A stretch of 48,319 nt of DNA from Betaproteobacteria bacterium (GCA_016234705.1 JACRAS010000101.1:1-48319); one strand, 5' to 3'. Positions 8,612-16,363 are shown, counted from the stretch's first letter. Notes: generated by a model not told the origin, from the sequence alone. Made by a program: numbers and translations.

Positions 8612-9520
8612 CTACCTCGGCGGCTTTTGCGCCAGCGCCAGCAGCTTTTCACGCAGCCACAGCTGCGCCGGCTCGCGCTGGTTACGCTCGTGCCAGATCT
8701 GCCCGACGGTGAAGCCTTCGATCGCGAGCGGCGGCTCGAAAATGCGCAGCTTGTTCGCATAGCCGCGCGCCAGGCGCTCCGGCAAAGCGCTGATCATGTC
8801 GGAGCGCGCCACGATTTCCGGCACCAGCAGAAAATGCGGCACCGCCAGCCGCGCGCGGCGCTTGCGCCCGAGCTTGGCCAGCGCGTCGTCGATGCGGGCG
8901 CTGAAACCGCTGCCGCGCACCGACACCAGGATGTGCTCCAGACTGCAGAATTTCTCCAGCGTCAGGCGCACGCCGACGCCCGGATGCCTGCGTCGCACCA
9001 CCGACACTATGCGCTCCGTGTAAAGCGCCTGCTGATGCAGTCCTTCCGGGGCGTTCTGGAGTCCGGTGATGCAAAGGTCGACTTCGCCGATTTCCATCTG
9101 CTTCGCCACCGTTTGCAGATCGAGCGGCCTCACCGCCAGGCGCACCCCCGGCGCCTCGCGCTCGAGAAAATCCACCAGCGTCGGCAGCAGCGCGTACTCG
9201 ACGTAGTCCGATGCCGACAAGGTAAAGGTGTGCACCGCACTCGCCGGGTCGAACGCGGTGCGCGGCCGGACGATGGCATCGATCTCGTCCAGCACCTGTT
9301 TTACCGGGCCAAGCAGCTCCAGTGCCCGCGGCGTCGGCAGCATGCCGCGCGCGCTGCGCAACAAGAGAGGATCGCCGAACAACTCGCGCAGGCGCGCCAG
9401 CAGAGCGCTCGTCGCGGGTTGCGACAAATGCAGGCGCGCGGCGGCGCGCGACACGCTGCGCTCGGCCAGCAATGCGTCCAGCGCCACCAGCAGGTTTAGA
9501 TCGACATTTCTGATATCCAT
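8612..9520 (-). CDS. LysR family transcriptional regulator
   Basis: Regulator of 302 residues. Residues 1-65 form the winged helix-turn-helix (DLNLLVALDALLAERSVSRAAARLHLSQPATSALLARL), and 90-300 form the LysR substrate-binding domain, which includes LPTLVDFLEREAPGVRLAVRPL. It resembles the NodD/LinR-like branch, which binds aromatic inducers, but the effector cannot be read. Its start faces a small plus-strand ORF at 9610, and the AT-rich 9521-9609 stretch between them is the natural place for its operator. Confidence 0.92.
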   Translation of the reverse strand: MDIRNVDLNLLVALDALLAERSVSRAAARLHLSQPATSALLARLRELFGDPLLLRSARGMLPTPRALELLGPVKQVLDEIDAIVRPRTAFDPASAVHTFTLSASDYVEYALLPTLVDFLEREAPGVRLAVRPLDLQTVAKQMEIGEVDLCITGLQNAPEGLHQQALYTERIVSVVRRRHPGVGVRLTLEKFCSLEHILVSVRGSGFSARIDDALAKLGRKRRARLAVPHFLLVPEIVARSDMISALPERLARGYANKLRIFEPPLAIEGFTVGQIWHERNQREPAQLWLREKLLALAQKPPR

Positions 9521-9609
9521 AGGACAGATATGTTAAATCTATAGAATCGATTCGACAAATACCCGGAAAATATTTAAATTCATTTCATTAGTTGAACAGG
9601 AGCCACGTC

Positions 9610-9744
9610 ATGAACTTCGGCGTCGTGAAAGTGCTTGCGGCTTACCTGAGCGCCAGTGCAGCCGCGCTGGTGGCTTCGGCAAAACTGGCCTGCGTTCTAG
9701 GTGGACAGATGATGATCACCTTCAGCGGGAATTTTTTCCGCTAG
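9610..9744 (+). CDS. Small hydrophobic protein, 44 aa, divergent from LysR
   Basis: A 44-codon ORF beginning MNFGVVKVLAAYLSASAAAL and ending in FFR. Residues 5-40 are hydrophobic, consistent with one membrane helix. An ideal AGGAG (9598-9602) sits 7 bases before the ATG, and the region upstream is AT-rich as expected for a promoter. It is divergent from the LysR gene, the usual arrangement for a LysR target. I do not recognise the family. A minus-strand 47-codon ORF overlaps it on the opposite strand, so only one may be real; the ribosome binding site favours this one. Confidence 0.5.
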   Translation: MNFGVVKVLAAYLSASAAALVASAKLACVLGGQMMITFSGNFFR

Positions 9745-9840
9745 GCTGCGGCAGAACAGGTTTCGCGGGACTCCTCCTCCTATACCCGCAAGGGCAGGGC
9801 AGCCGGCAAATTCCGGTCGCCCGGCCCATTTTTTTGACAT
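9697..9840 (-). CDS. Possible 47-aa ORF coupled to the TIGR04282 gene
   Basis: The ATG shares one base with the stop codon of the upstream transferase gene (TGATG), which suggests coupling. The product starts MSKKWAGRPEF and ends DHHLST, with no recognisable domain. It overlaps the better supported 44-aa ORF on the other strand. I list it as a weak candidate. Confidence 0.2.
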   Translation of the reverse strand: MSKKWAGRPEFAGCPALAGIGGGVPRNLFCRSLAEKIPAEGDHHLST

Positions 9841-10451
9841 CAACACGGTCTGCTCCCGGCGCGCAACTGGGCCAGGCGCAACAGATCCTCCGGCCGGTCC
9901 ACGTCCCACAGCGTCGCCAACTCGCGCCAGCGCCAGTTGCGACTTGCCAGCCGTGTGCGCGTCTCCTGCATCACCGTCGCCGAGCCCCAGGCAATGTCCA
10001 CGAACAGCGGCGCCGCTGGACTGCGGGCCAGGCCGATCAGCACATAGCCGCCGTCCTCTGCCGGACCGATCACCGCGTCGTTGCCGTTGGCCAGGGCGGA
10101 CGCCGCCTCACGCAAATATTCCGGCGTCAGCGCCGGACAGTCGCTGCCGATCAACAACCCCGGTGAACCCTCTGCCAGAGCAAACTCCAGGGCGCGCGCC
10201 ATGCGCATCCCCAGATCGCCTTCGCCCTGAGCGCGCAGGCCTACGCCGTGGTGCTTCGCGCAAGCCGAAAAAAATGCATCGTTCGTTCCCGGTGCGCACC
10301 AAAGCTCGACCTGGCCCAGCCCCGCTGCCAGGGCGGTCGAGAGCGTACGCTCGGCCAGTTGCCGGTGCAATGCCGCGGCAGCCCGCTCACCCAGCGCGGG
10401 AACCAGGCGGGTCTTCACCCGGCCCGGCGTGGGCGCCTTGGCAAAGATCAT
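9840..10451 (-). CDS. TIGR04282 family transferase (arsenosugar biosynthesis type)
   Basis: A 203-residue nucleotidyl- or glycosyltransferase-like protein of the CofC-like family TIGR04282 (DUF2064). It shows the opening MIFAKAPTPGRVKTRL, the central GDLGMRMARALEFAL and LIGSDCPAL, then GPAEDGGYVLIGL. Family members sit beside a radical SAM enzyme (ArsS) and are linked to arsenosugar synthesis; no ArsS or ArsM is in this window. The frame stays open upstream, but the ATG at 10451, 10 bases after the stop of the TIGR04283 gene, gives the usual family start. It forms a pair with that gene. Confidence 0.85.
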   Translation of the reverse strand: MIFAKAPTPGRVKTRLVPALGERAAAALHRQLAERTLSTALAAGLGQVELWCAPGTNDAFFSACAKHHGVGLRAQGEGDLGMRMARALEFALAEGSPGLLIGSDCPALTPEYLREAASALANGNDAVIGPAEDGGYVLIGLARSPAAPLFVDIAWGSATVMQETRTRLASRNWRWRELATLWDVDRPEDLLRLAQLRAGSRPC

Positions 10452-10461
10452 GGTGCGGCAG

Positions 10462-11163
10462 TTAATGGCCGCGCGTCCCGTAGCCGCGCGCCAGCCGCGC
10501 CGGCGCCACGCCGAGGGCATACTGCAAACGCAGCCACCACATCAGCACGATGGTGCGCAGTACGCCCCGGCTTTCCCAGCGGCGCGCCGAAGTGAGACAG
10601 CGCTCGCGCAGGCATAGCGGCGCCGACAGGCGGCGCAGCCGTGCGCTGATGGCGATGTCCTCCATCAACGCCTGGCCAGGGTAGCCGCCGATCGCGTCGA
10701 ATGCCTCGCGGCGCACGAACATACCCTGGTCCCCGGTGCAGATACGCGTCAGGCGGGAGCGCAGATTCATCATCGTTTCCACCAGGCGCAACAGGGGATG
10801 GGCGCTGGCAATGCGCACGTCGAAGCGGCCCCAGGCGGCGCCGCCGGCGGCGAGGCCCTGCAGCACCAGACGGTCGGCCTCTTCGGGCAGGCGTGAATCG
10901 GCATGCAAGAACAGGAGCACATCGCCCGCCGCGGCGCGCGCGCCGGCATTCATCTGGCCGGCGCGGCCGGCGCTCGCCGCAAGCACCTGGTCGGCAAGGC
11001 CCTCGGCCAGATTGACCGTGTCGTCGCCGGAGCCGCCGTCGACCACGATCACTTCATGACCGAGACGGCGCAGTTCGCCCAGTGACTCGAGGGTGGAAAC
11101 GATGCCTTCGGCTTCGTCGAGCGTCGGGATGATGATGGATAATCGTTTCACTGCGCGGACCAT
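10462..11163 (-). CDS. TIGR04283 family glycosyltransferase (arsenosugar biosynthesis type)
   Basis: Family 2-type glycosyltransferase of 233 residues. The N-terminus has SIIIPTLDEAEGI and VIVVDGGSGDDT for nucleotide-sugar binding, followed by GRAGQMNAGA and LFLHADSRLP. The C-terminal half has the GDQGMFVRREAFDAIGGYP motif typical of TIGR04283. Together with the downstream TIGR04282 gene it forms the two-transferase unit found in arsenosugar gene sets. The start region (GTCCGCGCAGTG) offers no good ribosome binding site; a GTG four codons in is an alternative. The hairpin repeat region lies directly upstream. Confidence 0.85.
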   Translation of the reverse strand: MVRAVKRLSIIIPTLDEAEGIVSTLESLGELRRLGHEVIVVDGGSGDDTVNLAEGLADQVLAASAGRAGQMNAGARAAAGDVLLFLHADSRLPEEADRLVLQGLAAGGAAWGRFDVRIASAHPLLRLVETMMNLRSRLTRICTGDQGMFVRREAFDAIGGYPGQALMEDIAISARLRRLSAPLCLRERCLTSARRWESRGVLRTIVLMWWLRLQYALGVAPARLARGYGTRGH

Positions 11164-11209
11164 TCGATATACGGCGTCTTAGATATCGTCGAATGCCACG
11201 AGCGGATTT

Positions 11210-11391
11210 GCGCGCTCGCGCGCGCCAACCGTGTTTTCTGTACGGATGAAAAGCGCATCCGTACAGAAAACACGGTTACGGATAACAACAAACACAGCGT
11301 GATGGTTTTCCAAAAGATCGCCGATTGCGTGCGGACATGCTTCTCGTCCGTGCGCAATCGGTGATCCGCGCGGACGGATTGCCGTCCGCGC
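11210..11391. repeat. Hairpin-cluster element, copy 1
   Basis: Four consecutive hairpins. H0 is GCGCGC/GCGCGC (11210-11225). H1 is a perfect 22-bp stem (11227-11248 with 11256-11277) closed by the loop AAAAGCG. H2 is a 21-bp stem (11316-11336 with 11346-11366) in which three pairs are G·T when read on the plus strand. H3 is a perfect 10-bp stem GCGCGGACGG/CCGTCCGCGC (11368-11391). No U-run follows the stems, so they are not ordinary terminators. The element lies between two co-directional minus-strand genes. Confidence 0.85.
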
Positions 11392-11449
11392 AAGACGGGC
11401 CGCCGCAGTTCGATCTGCCCGGGTGTATCTACGCGTCGTCGACAAGCAG

Positions 11450-11640
11450 CCATTGCGCGCTACGCGCGCCAACCGTGTTTTCTGTACGGATGAAAAGCGC
11501 ATCCGTACAGAAAACACGGTTATGCATACAAGCAAAAACGGGTTGGGGTTATACAAGATCGTCGATTGCGTGCGGATGTGCTTTTCATCCGTACGCAATC
11601 GACGATCCGCGCGGACGGCTTTTCGTCCGCGAAAAAACGC
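11450..11640. repeat. Hairpin-cluster element, copy 2
   Basis: Same order as copy 1. H0 is GCGCGC-TAC-GCGCGC. H1 is a perfect 22-bp stem (11471-11492 with 11500-11521), loop AAAAGCG. H2 is a 22-bp stem (11557-11578 with 11586-11607) with one G·T pair and loop TGCTTTT. H3 is an 8-bp stem (11610-11617 with 11624-11631), loop GCTTTT. The H1 and H2 loops are complementary. H1 arms equal those of copy 1, while H2 arms differ at paired positions in a compensatory way. Confidence 0.85.
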
Positions 11641-11652
11641 AACTCTGCAACG

Positions 11653-11687
11653 ACGAGGGACGCGATTCAAGTCACCACGTATAAGGG
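11653..11687. repeat. Tail repeat after hairpin copy 2
   Basis: CGAGGGACGCGATTCAAGTC and following bases are related to 8575-8608, with most differences being transitions. It ends about 13 bases before the stop codon of the TVP38-reductase gene. It may be part of the same intergenic element family. Confidence 0.5.
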
Positions 11688-11699
11688 CGAGTTCGCTTC

Positions 11700-13850
11700 T
11701 CACCCTCTCCTCCATGCATGGAACTTCCCCGCCCAGGCGAGCAGTTTCTGCGGCGCATGATTGCGCTTCCATACCCCGGCCGCATACTTGTTCGCCTCGG
11801 CCAGCGTCGGATAGATGTGGATGGTGCCGAGGATCTTGTTCAGACCGAAACCATGGCGCATCGCCGCGACGTACTCGGCGATCAGATCGCCGGCATGCTC
11901 GCCGACGATGGTGCAACCGAGGATCTTGTCCGCACCCGGCGCGGTGAGCACCTTGACCAGGCCATGTGCCTCCTCGTCGGCGATGGCGCGGTCCAGTTCC
12001 GCGAGATCGAACACGCTGACTTCATAGGCGACGCCATTTTCCCGGGCTTCGGTCTCGTTCAACCCCACCCGCGCGACCTCGGGGTCGGTGAAGGTCGCCC
12101 AGGGTATGACCGAGTAATCCGCCTTGAACTTCTTGAAATCGCCAAACAGCGCGTTGACCGCGGCGTACCATGCCTGGTGCGCCGCCGTGTGGGTAAACTG
12201 GTAAGGTCCGGCGACGTCGCCGCAGGCGTAAATATTCGGGTACCGCGTCTGCAGGTATTCGTTGGTCGCGACGGTGCGCGTCTGCGCCAGCGGAATGCCC
12301 AGCTCCTCCAGGCCGTAGCCGCTGGTATTGGCGACGCGCCCGACGGCGCACAGCAATTCGTCGAAGGGCACGCGCACTTCCTCGCCCTGGTGCTCGCAGA
12401 TCAGCACTTTCTCGCCGGCCTCCAGGATGAACTGCTTGGCCTTGTGGTTCACCAGCACGTTGATGCCTTCGGCGCGAAAGCGCTGCATCACCCTGTCGGA
12501 GACTTCCGCATCCTCGCGCATCAGGATGCGCGGCAACATCTCGACCTGGGTCACTTGCGCACCGAAGCGCGCGAAACACTGGGTCAGCTCCGACCCGATC
12601 GGACCGCCGCCCAATACCACCAGCCGGCGCGGCAGCACACGCAGGTTCCAGACATCGTCGGAGGTGTAGTAGCCGACCTGCTCGATTCCCGCTATCGGCG
12701 GCACGAAGGGACGCGCGCCGGCGGCGATGACGATGGCCCGCGCGCTCAGCGTCTGCGTGCCGCGCGCGGTTTTCACCTCGACCGACCAGGGCGTGGTGAT
12801 CTTCGCCTCGCCCGCGATGCACTCCACGCCCAGCTCGGTGTAACGCTCGACCGAATCGTGCGGCGCCACCGCCTTGACCACGCGCTGCACGCGCTCCATT
12901 ACCTCGGCGAAGTCGAAGGTCGTGCTGGCGGTCCTGATGCCCAGCTCGTGGGCGCGCTTGACCTGGGAAATGAACTTGGCCGAGCGGATCAGCGCCTTGG
13001 ACGGCACGCAACCGGTGTTCAGGCAATCGCCCCCCATTTTGTGCTTTTCGATCAGCGTCACCTTGGCCTTGACCGCAGCCGCGATGTAAGCCGCCACCAG
13101 GCCCGCGGAACCGGCGCCGATCACGACCAGGTTGCGCTCGAAGCTGCCCGGTTTCACCCAGTCGGCATAGACCTTGCGCGCCCTGACCCTATCGACGATT
13201 TTCTTCGCCATCAGCGGGAAAACGCCCAGCAGCACGAATGAGCCGATCAGTTCGGCCGAGAGGATATCTCCGGGCGCGTCGATCCTGGCGATCTGGGTGC
13301 CGGCGTTGACATAGACCACAGTGCCGGCCAGCATGCCCAGCTGGCTTACCCAATAGAAGGTCCAGGCCTTCATCGACGTCAGGCCCAACGCCAGGTTGAT
13401 CACGAAAAACGGGAATGCGGGCACCAGGCGCAGGGTGAAAAGGTAGAAGCCACCCTCCTTTTTCACGCCGGCATCGATGGCGTCCAGCTTGTCGCCGAAT
13501 TTCTGCCGGACCAAATCCCGGAACAGGAAGCGCGAAGCAAGAAACGCCAGCGTCGCGCCGAGGCTGGATGCGAACGACACGATCAAGATGCCCCAGGCGA
13601 GGCCGAAGATTGCGCCGACTGCCAGGCTCATGATGGCGGCGACCGGAAGCGACACCGCCGTAATCACGACGTAAAGCGCGAAGAACGCGAGCGCGGTGGC
13701 GAGCGGGTTGGCCCGGTAGTAGAGGTCCAGTGCCGCCTGCTGCGACTTGAAATAATCGAGTCGGAAATACTGTCCCAGGTCAAAGGCGAAAAACGCAGCG
13801 ATCAGCGCCGCTGCCACCGCGATCAAGGCGATCTTGCTTGTTTTCATCAT
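11700..13850 (-). CDS. TVP38/TMEM64 (VTT) membrane domain fused to FAD pyridine nucleotide-disulfide oxidoreductase
   Basis: A 716-residue two-part protein. Residues 1 to about 225 are a TVP38/DedA-like membrane domain, with the VTT motif AVGAIFGLAWGILIVSFASSLGATLAFLASR and the following FTLRLVPAFPFFVIN. From about 240 on it is a dihydrolipoamide dehydrogenase/mercuric reductase-like flavoenzyme: FAD motif VIGAGSAG, redox disulfide CLNTGC, NADPH motif VLGGGPIGSE, and the active-site HIYPTLAE of the partner subunit. It lacks the C-terminal vicinal Cys pair and N-terminal metal-binding domain of MerA, so it is not a typical mercuric reductase. GAGAGGGG precedes an ATGATG start. It is co-directional with the TIGR04283/04282 genes across the hairpin repeats. 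Confidence 0.88.
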   Translation of the reverse strand: MMKTSKIALIAVAAALIAAFFAFDLGQYFRLDYFKSQQAALDLYYRANPLATALAFFALYVVITAVSLPVAAIMSLAVGAIFGLAWGILIVSFASSLGATLAFLASRFLFRDLVRQKFGDKLDAIDAGVKKEGGFYLFTLRLVPAFPFFVINLALGLTSMKAWTFYWVSQLGMLAGTVVYVNAGTQIARIDAPGDILSAELIGSFVLLGVFPLMAKKIVDRVRARKVYADWVKPGSFERNLVVIGAGSAGLVAAYIAAAVKAKVTLIEKHKMGGDCLNTGCVPSKALIRSAKFISQVKRAHELGIRTASTTFDFAEVMERVQRVVKAVAPHDSVERYTELGVECIAGEAKITTPWSVEVKTARGTQTLSARAIVIAAGARPFVPPIAGIEQVGYYTSDDVWNLRVLPRRLVVLGGGPIGSELTQCFARFGAQVTQVEMLPRILMREDAEVSDRVMQRFRAEGINVLVNHKAKQFILEAGEKVLICEHQGEEVRVPFDELLCAVGRVANTSGYGLEELGIPLAQTRTVATNEYLQTRYPNIYACGDVAGPYQFTHTAAHQAWYAAVNALFGDFKKFKADYSVIPWATFTDPEVARVGLNETEARENGVAYEVSVFDLAELDRAIADEEAHGLVKVLTAPGADKILGCTIVGEHAGDLIAEYVAAMRHGFGLNKILGTIHIYPTLAEANKYAAGVWKRNHAPQKLLAWAGKFHAWRRG

Positions 13851-13914
13851 CCCCTCTCGCCGCCGCGGCAACTGGAACCTTGCCCGGCAGTACAGCCGGG
13901 CAATACGACGGACA

Positions 13915-15990
13915 TCAGTCGCGGCCTTGCACCGCGTTGGCCCGCAGCGCGATCTGCGTCCACACGCGGTCGATAACGACGAGCACGTCGTCCGCGCTTT
14001 GCAGGCGTTCGGCCGGATCCTTGGCCATCATGCCATCGAGCAGCACCTGGTATTCCTCCAGCGCCTGCGGCAGCCGCGGTATCGGCGCGTGCACGTGCTG
14101 CGAGATCAATTCGACGATGGAATCGCCCCGATACGGCCGCTGGTTCATGAGCATCTCGTAGAAAATGATGCCCAGGCTGTAGATGTCAGAGCGCGCGCTC
14201 GCCGGTTTGCCGTTGGCCTGCTCCGGCGAGATGTAATAGGGGGTGCCGAAGAACTCGCCGTGCACGGTGCGTTCCATCGACCCCTCGGTCCGCTTGGCGA
14301 TGCCGAAATCGGCCAGCACCATGGTGCCGTCCGCACTCAGCATCATGTTCGCAGGCTTCACGTCGCGATGCACTATGCCGAGGCGATGGATCTCCGCCAG
14401 AGCAGCGGCGGCCTGCGCCAGCAGCGACAGCGCCTGGCGCGGAGTCAGGCCCCCGGCGATGACGTCCTTCAGGCTGCCGCCGGTGAAATACTGCATGGCG
14501 ATATAGGCGTAATCGTCGGTAAACCCCTTGTCGAATATCTTGACCACGTTGGGATGGTCGATATCGGAAATCAGCGCGGATTCCTGGATGAAGCGCTGCA
14601 GCAACTGCTTGTCGTCGCTCGGCCGCGCGTTGAGGATCTTCAGCGCCACCTGCGTGCCGTCCGTTTCGCGCTCGGCGAGAAACACGTTGGACATTCCGCC
14701 CTCCCCGATCTTCGACAGCACGCGATAACCTTTGATTTGCAGCGGCCGGCCCGCGGCCAGCGCACGCGACAGATCGCTGGTTATGATGCGCAGCGTTTCG
14801 GACAAGGCCTCCTTGGCGGCGCGCGCGGTCATGTTTGCATTTTCGGCCAGAGCCGCACGCACCGAGGCCGGCACCTCGATCGGCCCCTCCGACGCGCCCG
14901 CAACGGCGCCGATGCCGGTGACTTCCAACGCCTCGATCGGCGCGTTGCGTCCGCGCAGCTCAAGCTGCCGCGACTGACCGGTGCTCACTATGCTCCCGGC
15001 CATGCTGACCGTAGCAGCGCTCGCCACCACCGGCCAGCCCAGTTCCTTGGTCTTTCCCTCCAGTCGCGAGGCCACATTGACGCTGTCGCCCACCACAGTC
15101 AAGTCCTCGGCGCCCGGCGGCCCGATGCGCACCTCCATCAGGTCGCCGGTATGAATGCCTACGCCGGTGGCGAATTCGGGTAAGTCTCCCATGTCGAAGT
15201 GCTGCTTGAACCAGCCGCCAAAACCGTTCGCGGCCAGCACCACGCCCAAGCCCGCGCGAACTGCGCGGCGGGCGTGATTGTCTTCGCCGTCCTCGTCACG
15301 CGCCTCGAACACCACCATAATGCCGTCGCCGATCAGCTTCGCGATGCGCCCGCCGTTGCGCACGATCGGCTGGCACACGGACTCGAAATAGGCGTTGAGC
15401 AACTCGGCGATCTGGCCCGCGGTGAGACGCTCGGAATAGGTGGTGAAATTGCGGATGTCGGCGAACAGCACCGTGGCCACGGCCATTTTCCCGGTCATGC
15501 CGGCGGTTTCCGCGAACGCCAGCGGCCGCTCTTGTTCGGCGCCGGTTAGGCTCTGCCGGTACCAGCGCCTGAGCTCGTCGTTTCCGGCGACCAGGCGCTC
15601 GGCGAGCGAGCGTGCCGTGCTCTCGTATCTTTTCAGCCTCGAATTCACGGCTTCGATCAACTCGTCGCGCGTGAACGGCTTGTTCAGAAAATCATCTGCG
15701 CCGAGGTTCATGCCGCGGCGCATGCTGCTCCTGTCGTTGAGCGCGGTAAGAAAGATGAAAGGCGTATCGACGAAACGCGGATCGGCGCGCAGCGCCTCCA
15801 GCATGCCGAATCCGTCCAGCTCGGGCATCATCACGTCGCTGAGTATCAGGTCCGGCGCGAAGCTCTTGGCATGCTCGATGCCGGCGCGGCCGTCCTCGGC
15901 CGAGTCCAACGTGTAACCTTCCCCTTTCAGCATCAGCGTCAGGTTCAGGCGGATCGACGCCTCGTCCTCGACCACCAGGATTTTCTTCAT
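13915..15990 (-). CDS. Response regulator - class III adenylate cyclase - Ser/Thr kinase fusion
   Basis: A 691-residue signalling protein with three domains. Receiver 1-123 has Asp9, phospho-acceptor Asp52 and Lys104. A linker leads to a class III cyclase (about 168-335) with metal Asp178 and Asp222, Lys218 and Thr298 at the purine positions (an ATP-type pair), and Asn305/Arg309. A Hanks-type kinase (about 422-690) has glycine loop GEGGMSNV, Lys451, HRD at 541-543 and DFG at 561-563. No transmembrane segment is seen. Its ATG overlaps the stop of the upstream single-domain receiver (ATGA), so it is coupled to the histidine kinase operon. The frame continues upstream of the ATG but only as a shadow. 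All catalytic residues needed for cyclase and kinase activity appear present. Confidence 0.9.
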   Translation of the reverse strand: MKKILVVEDEASIRLNLTLMLKGEGYTLDSAEDGRAGIEHAKSFAPDLILSDVMMPELDGFGMLEALRADPRFVDTPFIFLTALNDRSSMRRGMNLGADDFLNKPFTRDELIEAVNSRLKRYESTARSLAERLVAGNDELRRWYRQSLTGAEQERPLAFAETAGMTGKMAVATVLFADIRNFTTYSERLTAGQIAELLNAYFESVCQPIVRNGGRIAKLIGDGIMVVFEARDEDGEDNHARRAVRAGLGVVLAANGFGGWFKQHFDMGDLPEFATGVGIHTGDLMEVRIGPPGAEDLTVVGDSVNVASRLEGKTKELGWPVVASAATVSMAGSIVSTGQSRQLELRGRNAPIEALEVTGIGAVAGASEGPIEVPASVRAALAENANMTARAAKEALSETLRIITSDLSRALAAGRPLQIKGYRVLSKIGEGGMSNVFLAERETDGTQVALKILNARPSDDKQLLQRFIQESALISDIDHPNVVKIFDKGFTDDYAYIAMQYFTGGSLKDVIAGGLTPRQALSLLAQAAAALAEIHRLGIVHRDVKPANMMLSADGTMVLADFGIAKRTEGSMERTVHGEFFGTPYYISPEQANGKPASARSDIYSLGIIFYEMLMNQRPYRGDSIVELISQHVHAPIPRLPQALEEYQVLLDGMMAKDPAERLQSADDVLVVIDRVWTQIALRANAVQGRD

Positions 15991-16361
15991 GGCCGCTCTT
16001 GCCCCAGACATCGCCTGATCGCGCTGCGCAGCTGCTCCAGGTCGAACGGCTTGGCCAGCACTTCGGTGGCGCCGCGGCGCAGGCCCATGGCGCGCGCCTC
16101 CTCGTCCATGGCGGCGGAGAACAGCAGCACGGGAACTTCGGCGGACTGCGGGTCGGCACGCACCGTCTCCAGCACCGCGTAGCCGCCCAGGTGAGGCATG
16201 ATGACGTCGCAGATAATGAGTTCCGGGCGGAACTGCCTGATCTCGGCGAGACCTTGCTCGCCGTCGGCCGCCCAGACCAAATCGTGCCCCTCGATCCGCA
16301 GCAACTGCCGCATGAATTCGAGATTCGACCGGTCGTCGTCGATGAGCAGCACCCGCGCCAT
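15987..16361 (-). CDS. Single-domain response regulator (REC)
   Basis: A 124-residue stand-alone receiver: acidic pair in LLIDDDR, phospho-acceptor Asp52 (IICDVIMP), Ser in LLFSAAM and the conserved Lys in LAKPF. It has no output domain, so it likely acts as a phosphate relay or allosteric partner. It lies between the histidine kinase (stop two bases before this ATG) and the REC-cyclase-kinase gene (4-base overlap), which places all three in one phosphorelay. A TTG at 16367 overlapping the kinase stop is an alternative start. Confidence 0.9.
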   Translation of the reverse strand: MARVLLIDDDRSNLEFMRQLLRIEGHDLVWAADGEQGLAEIRQFRPELIICDVIMPHLGGYAVLETVRADPQSAEVPVLLFSAAMDEEARAMGLRRGATEVLAKPFDLEQLRSAIRRCLGQERP

Positions 16362-16363
16362 GA

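Larger units (their letters stand above)
11164..11699. other. 536-bp intergenic region filled by two hairpin-cluster repeats
   Basis: No protein gene is supported. ORFs that cross it on both strands are translations of the repeats, which is why similar peptides (e.g. RMRFSSVQKTRLAR) appear twice. It contains copies 1 and 2 of the hairpin-cluster element and a tail repeat (11653-11687). Confidence 0.8.

Noticed and set aside
11227..11391. Ordinary rho-independent terminators
   Set aside because: None of the stems is followed by a proper U-run on either strand, and perfect 22-bp stems in fixed order are not typical of terminators.
11210..11640. CRISPR array
   Set aside because: Only two tandem units of about 190 bp, with long palindromes and no short regularly spaced spacers or cas genes.
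11179..11916. 245-codon minus-strand ORF across the hairpin repeats
   Set aside because: Its translation repeats itself (e.g. SSVQKTRLAR twice) because it reads the two hairpin copies; it overlaps the reductase gene end.
11700..13850. Mercuric reductase (MerA)
   Set aside because: The N-terminal heavy-metal domain and C-terminal Cys pair are missing, and no mer genes are near.
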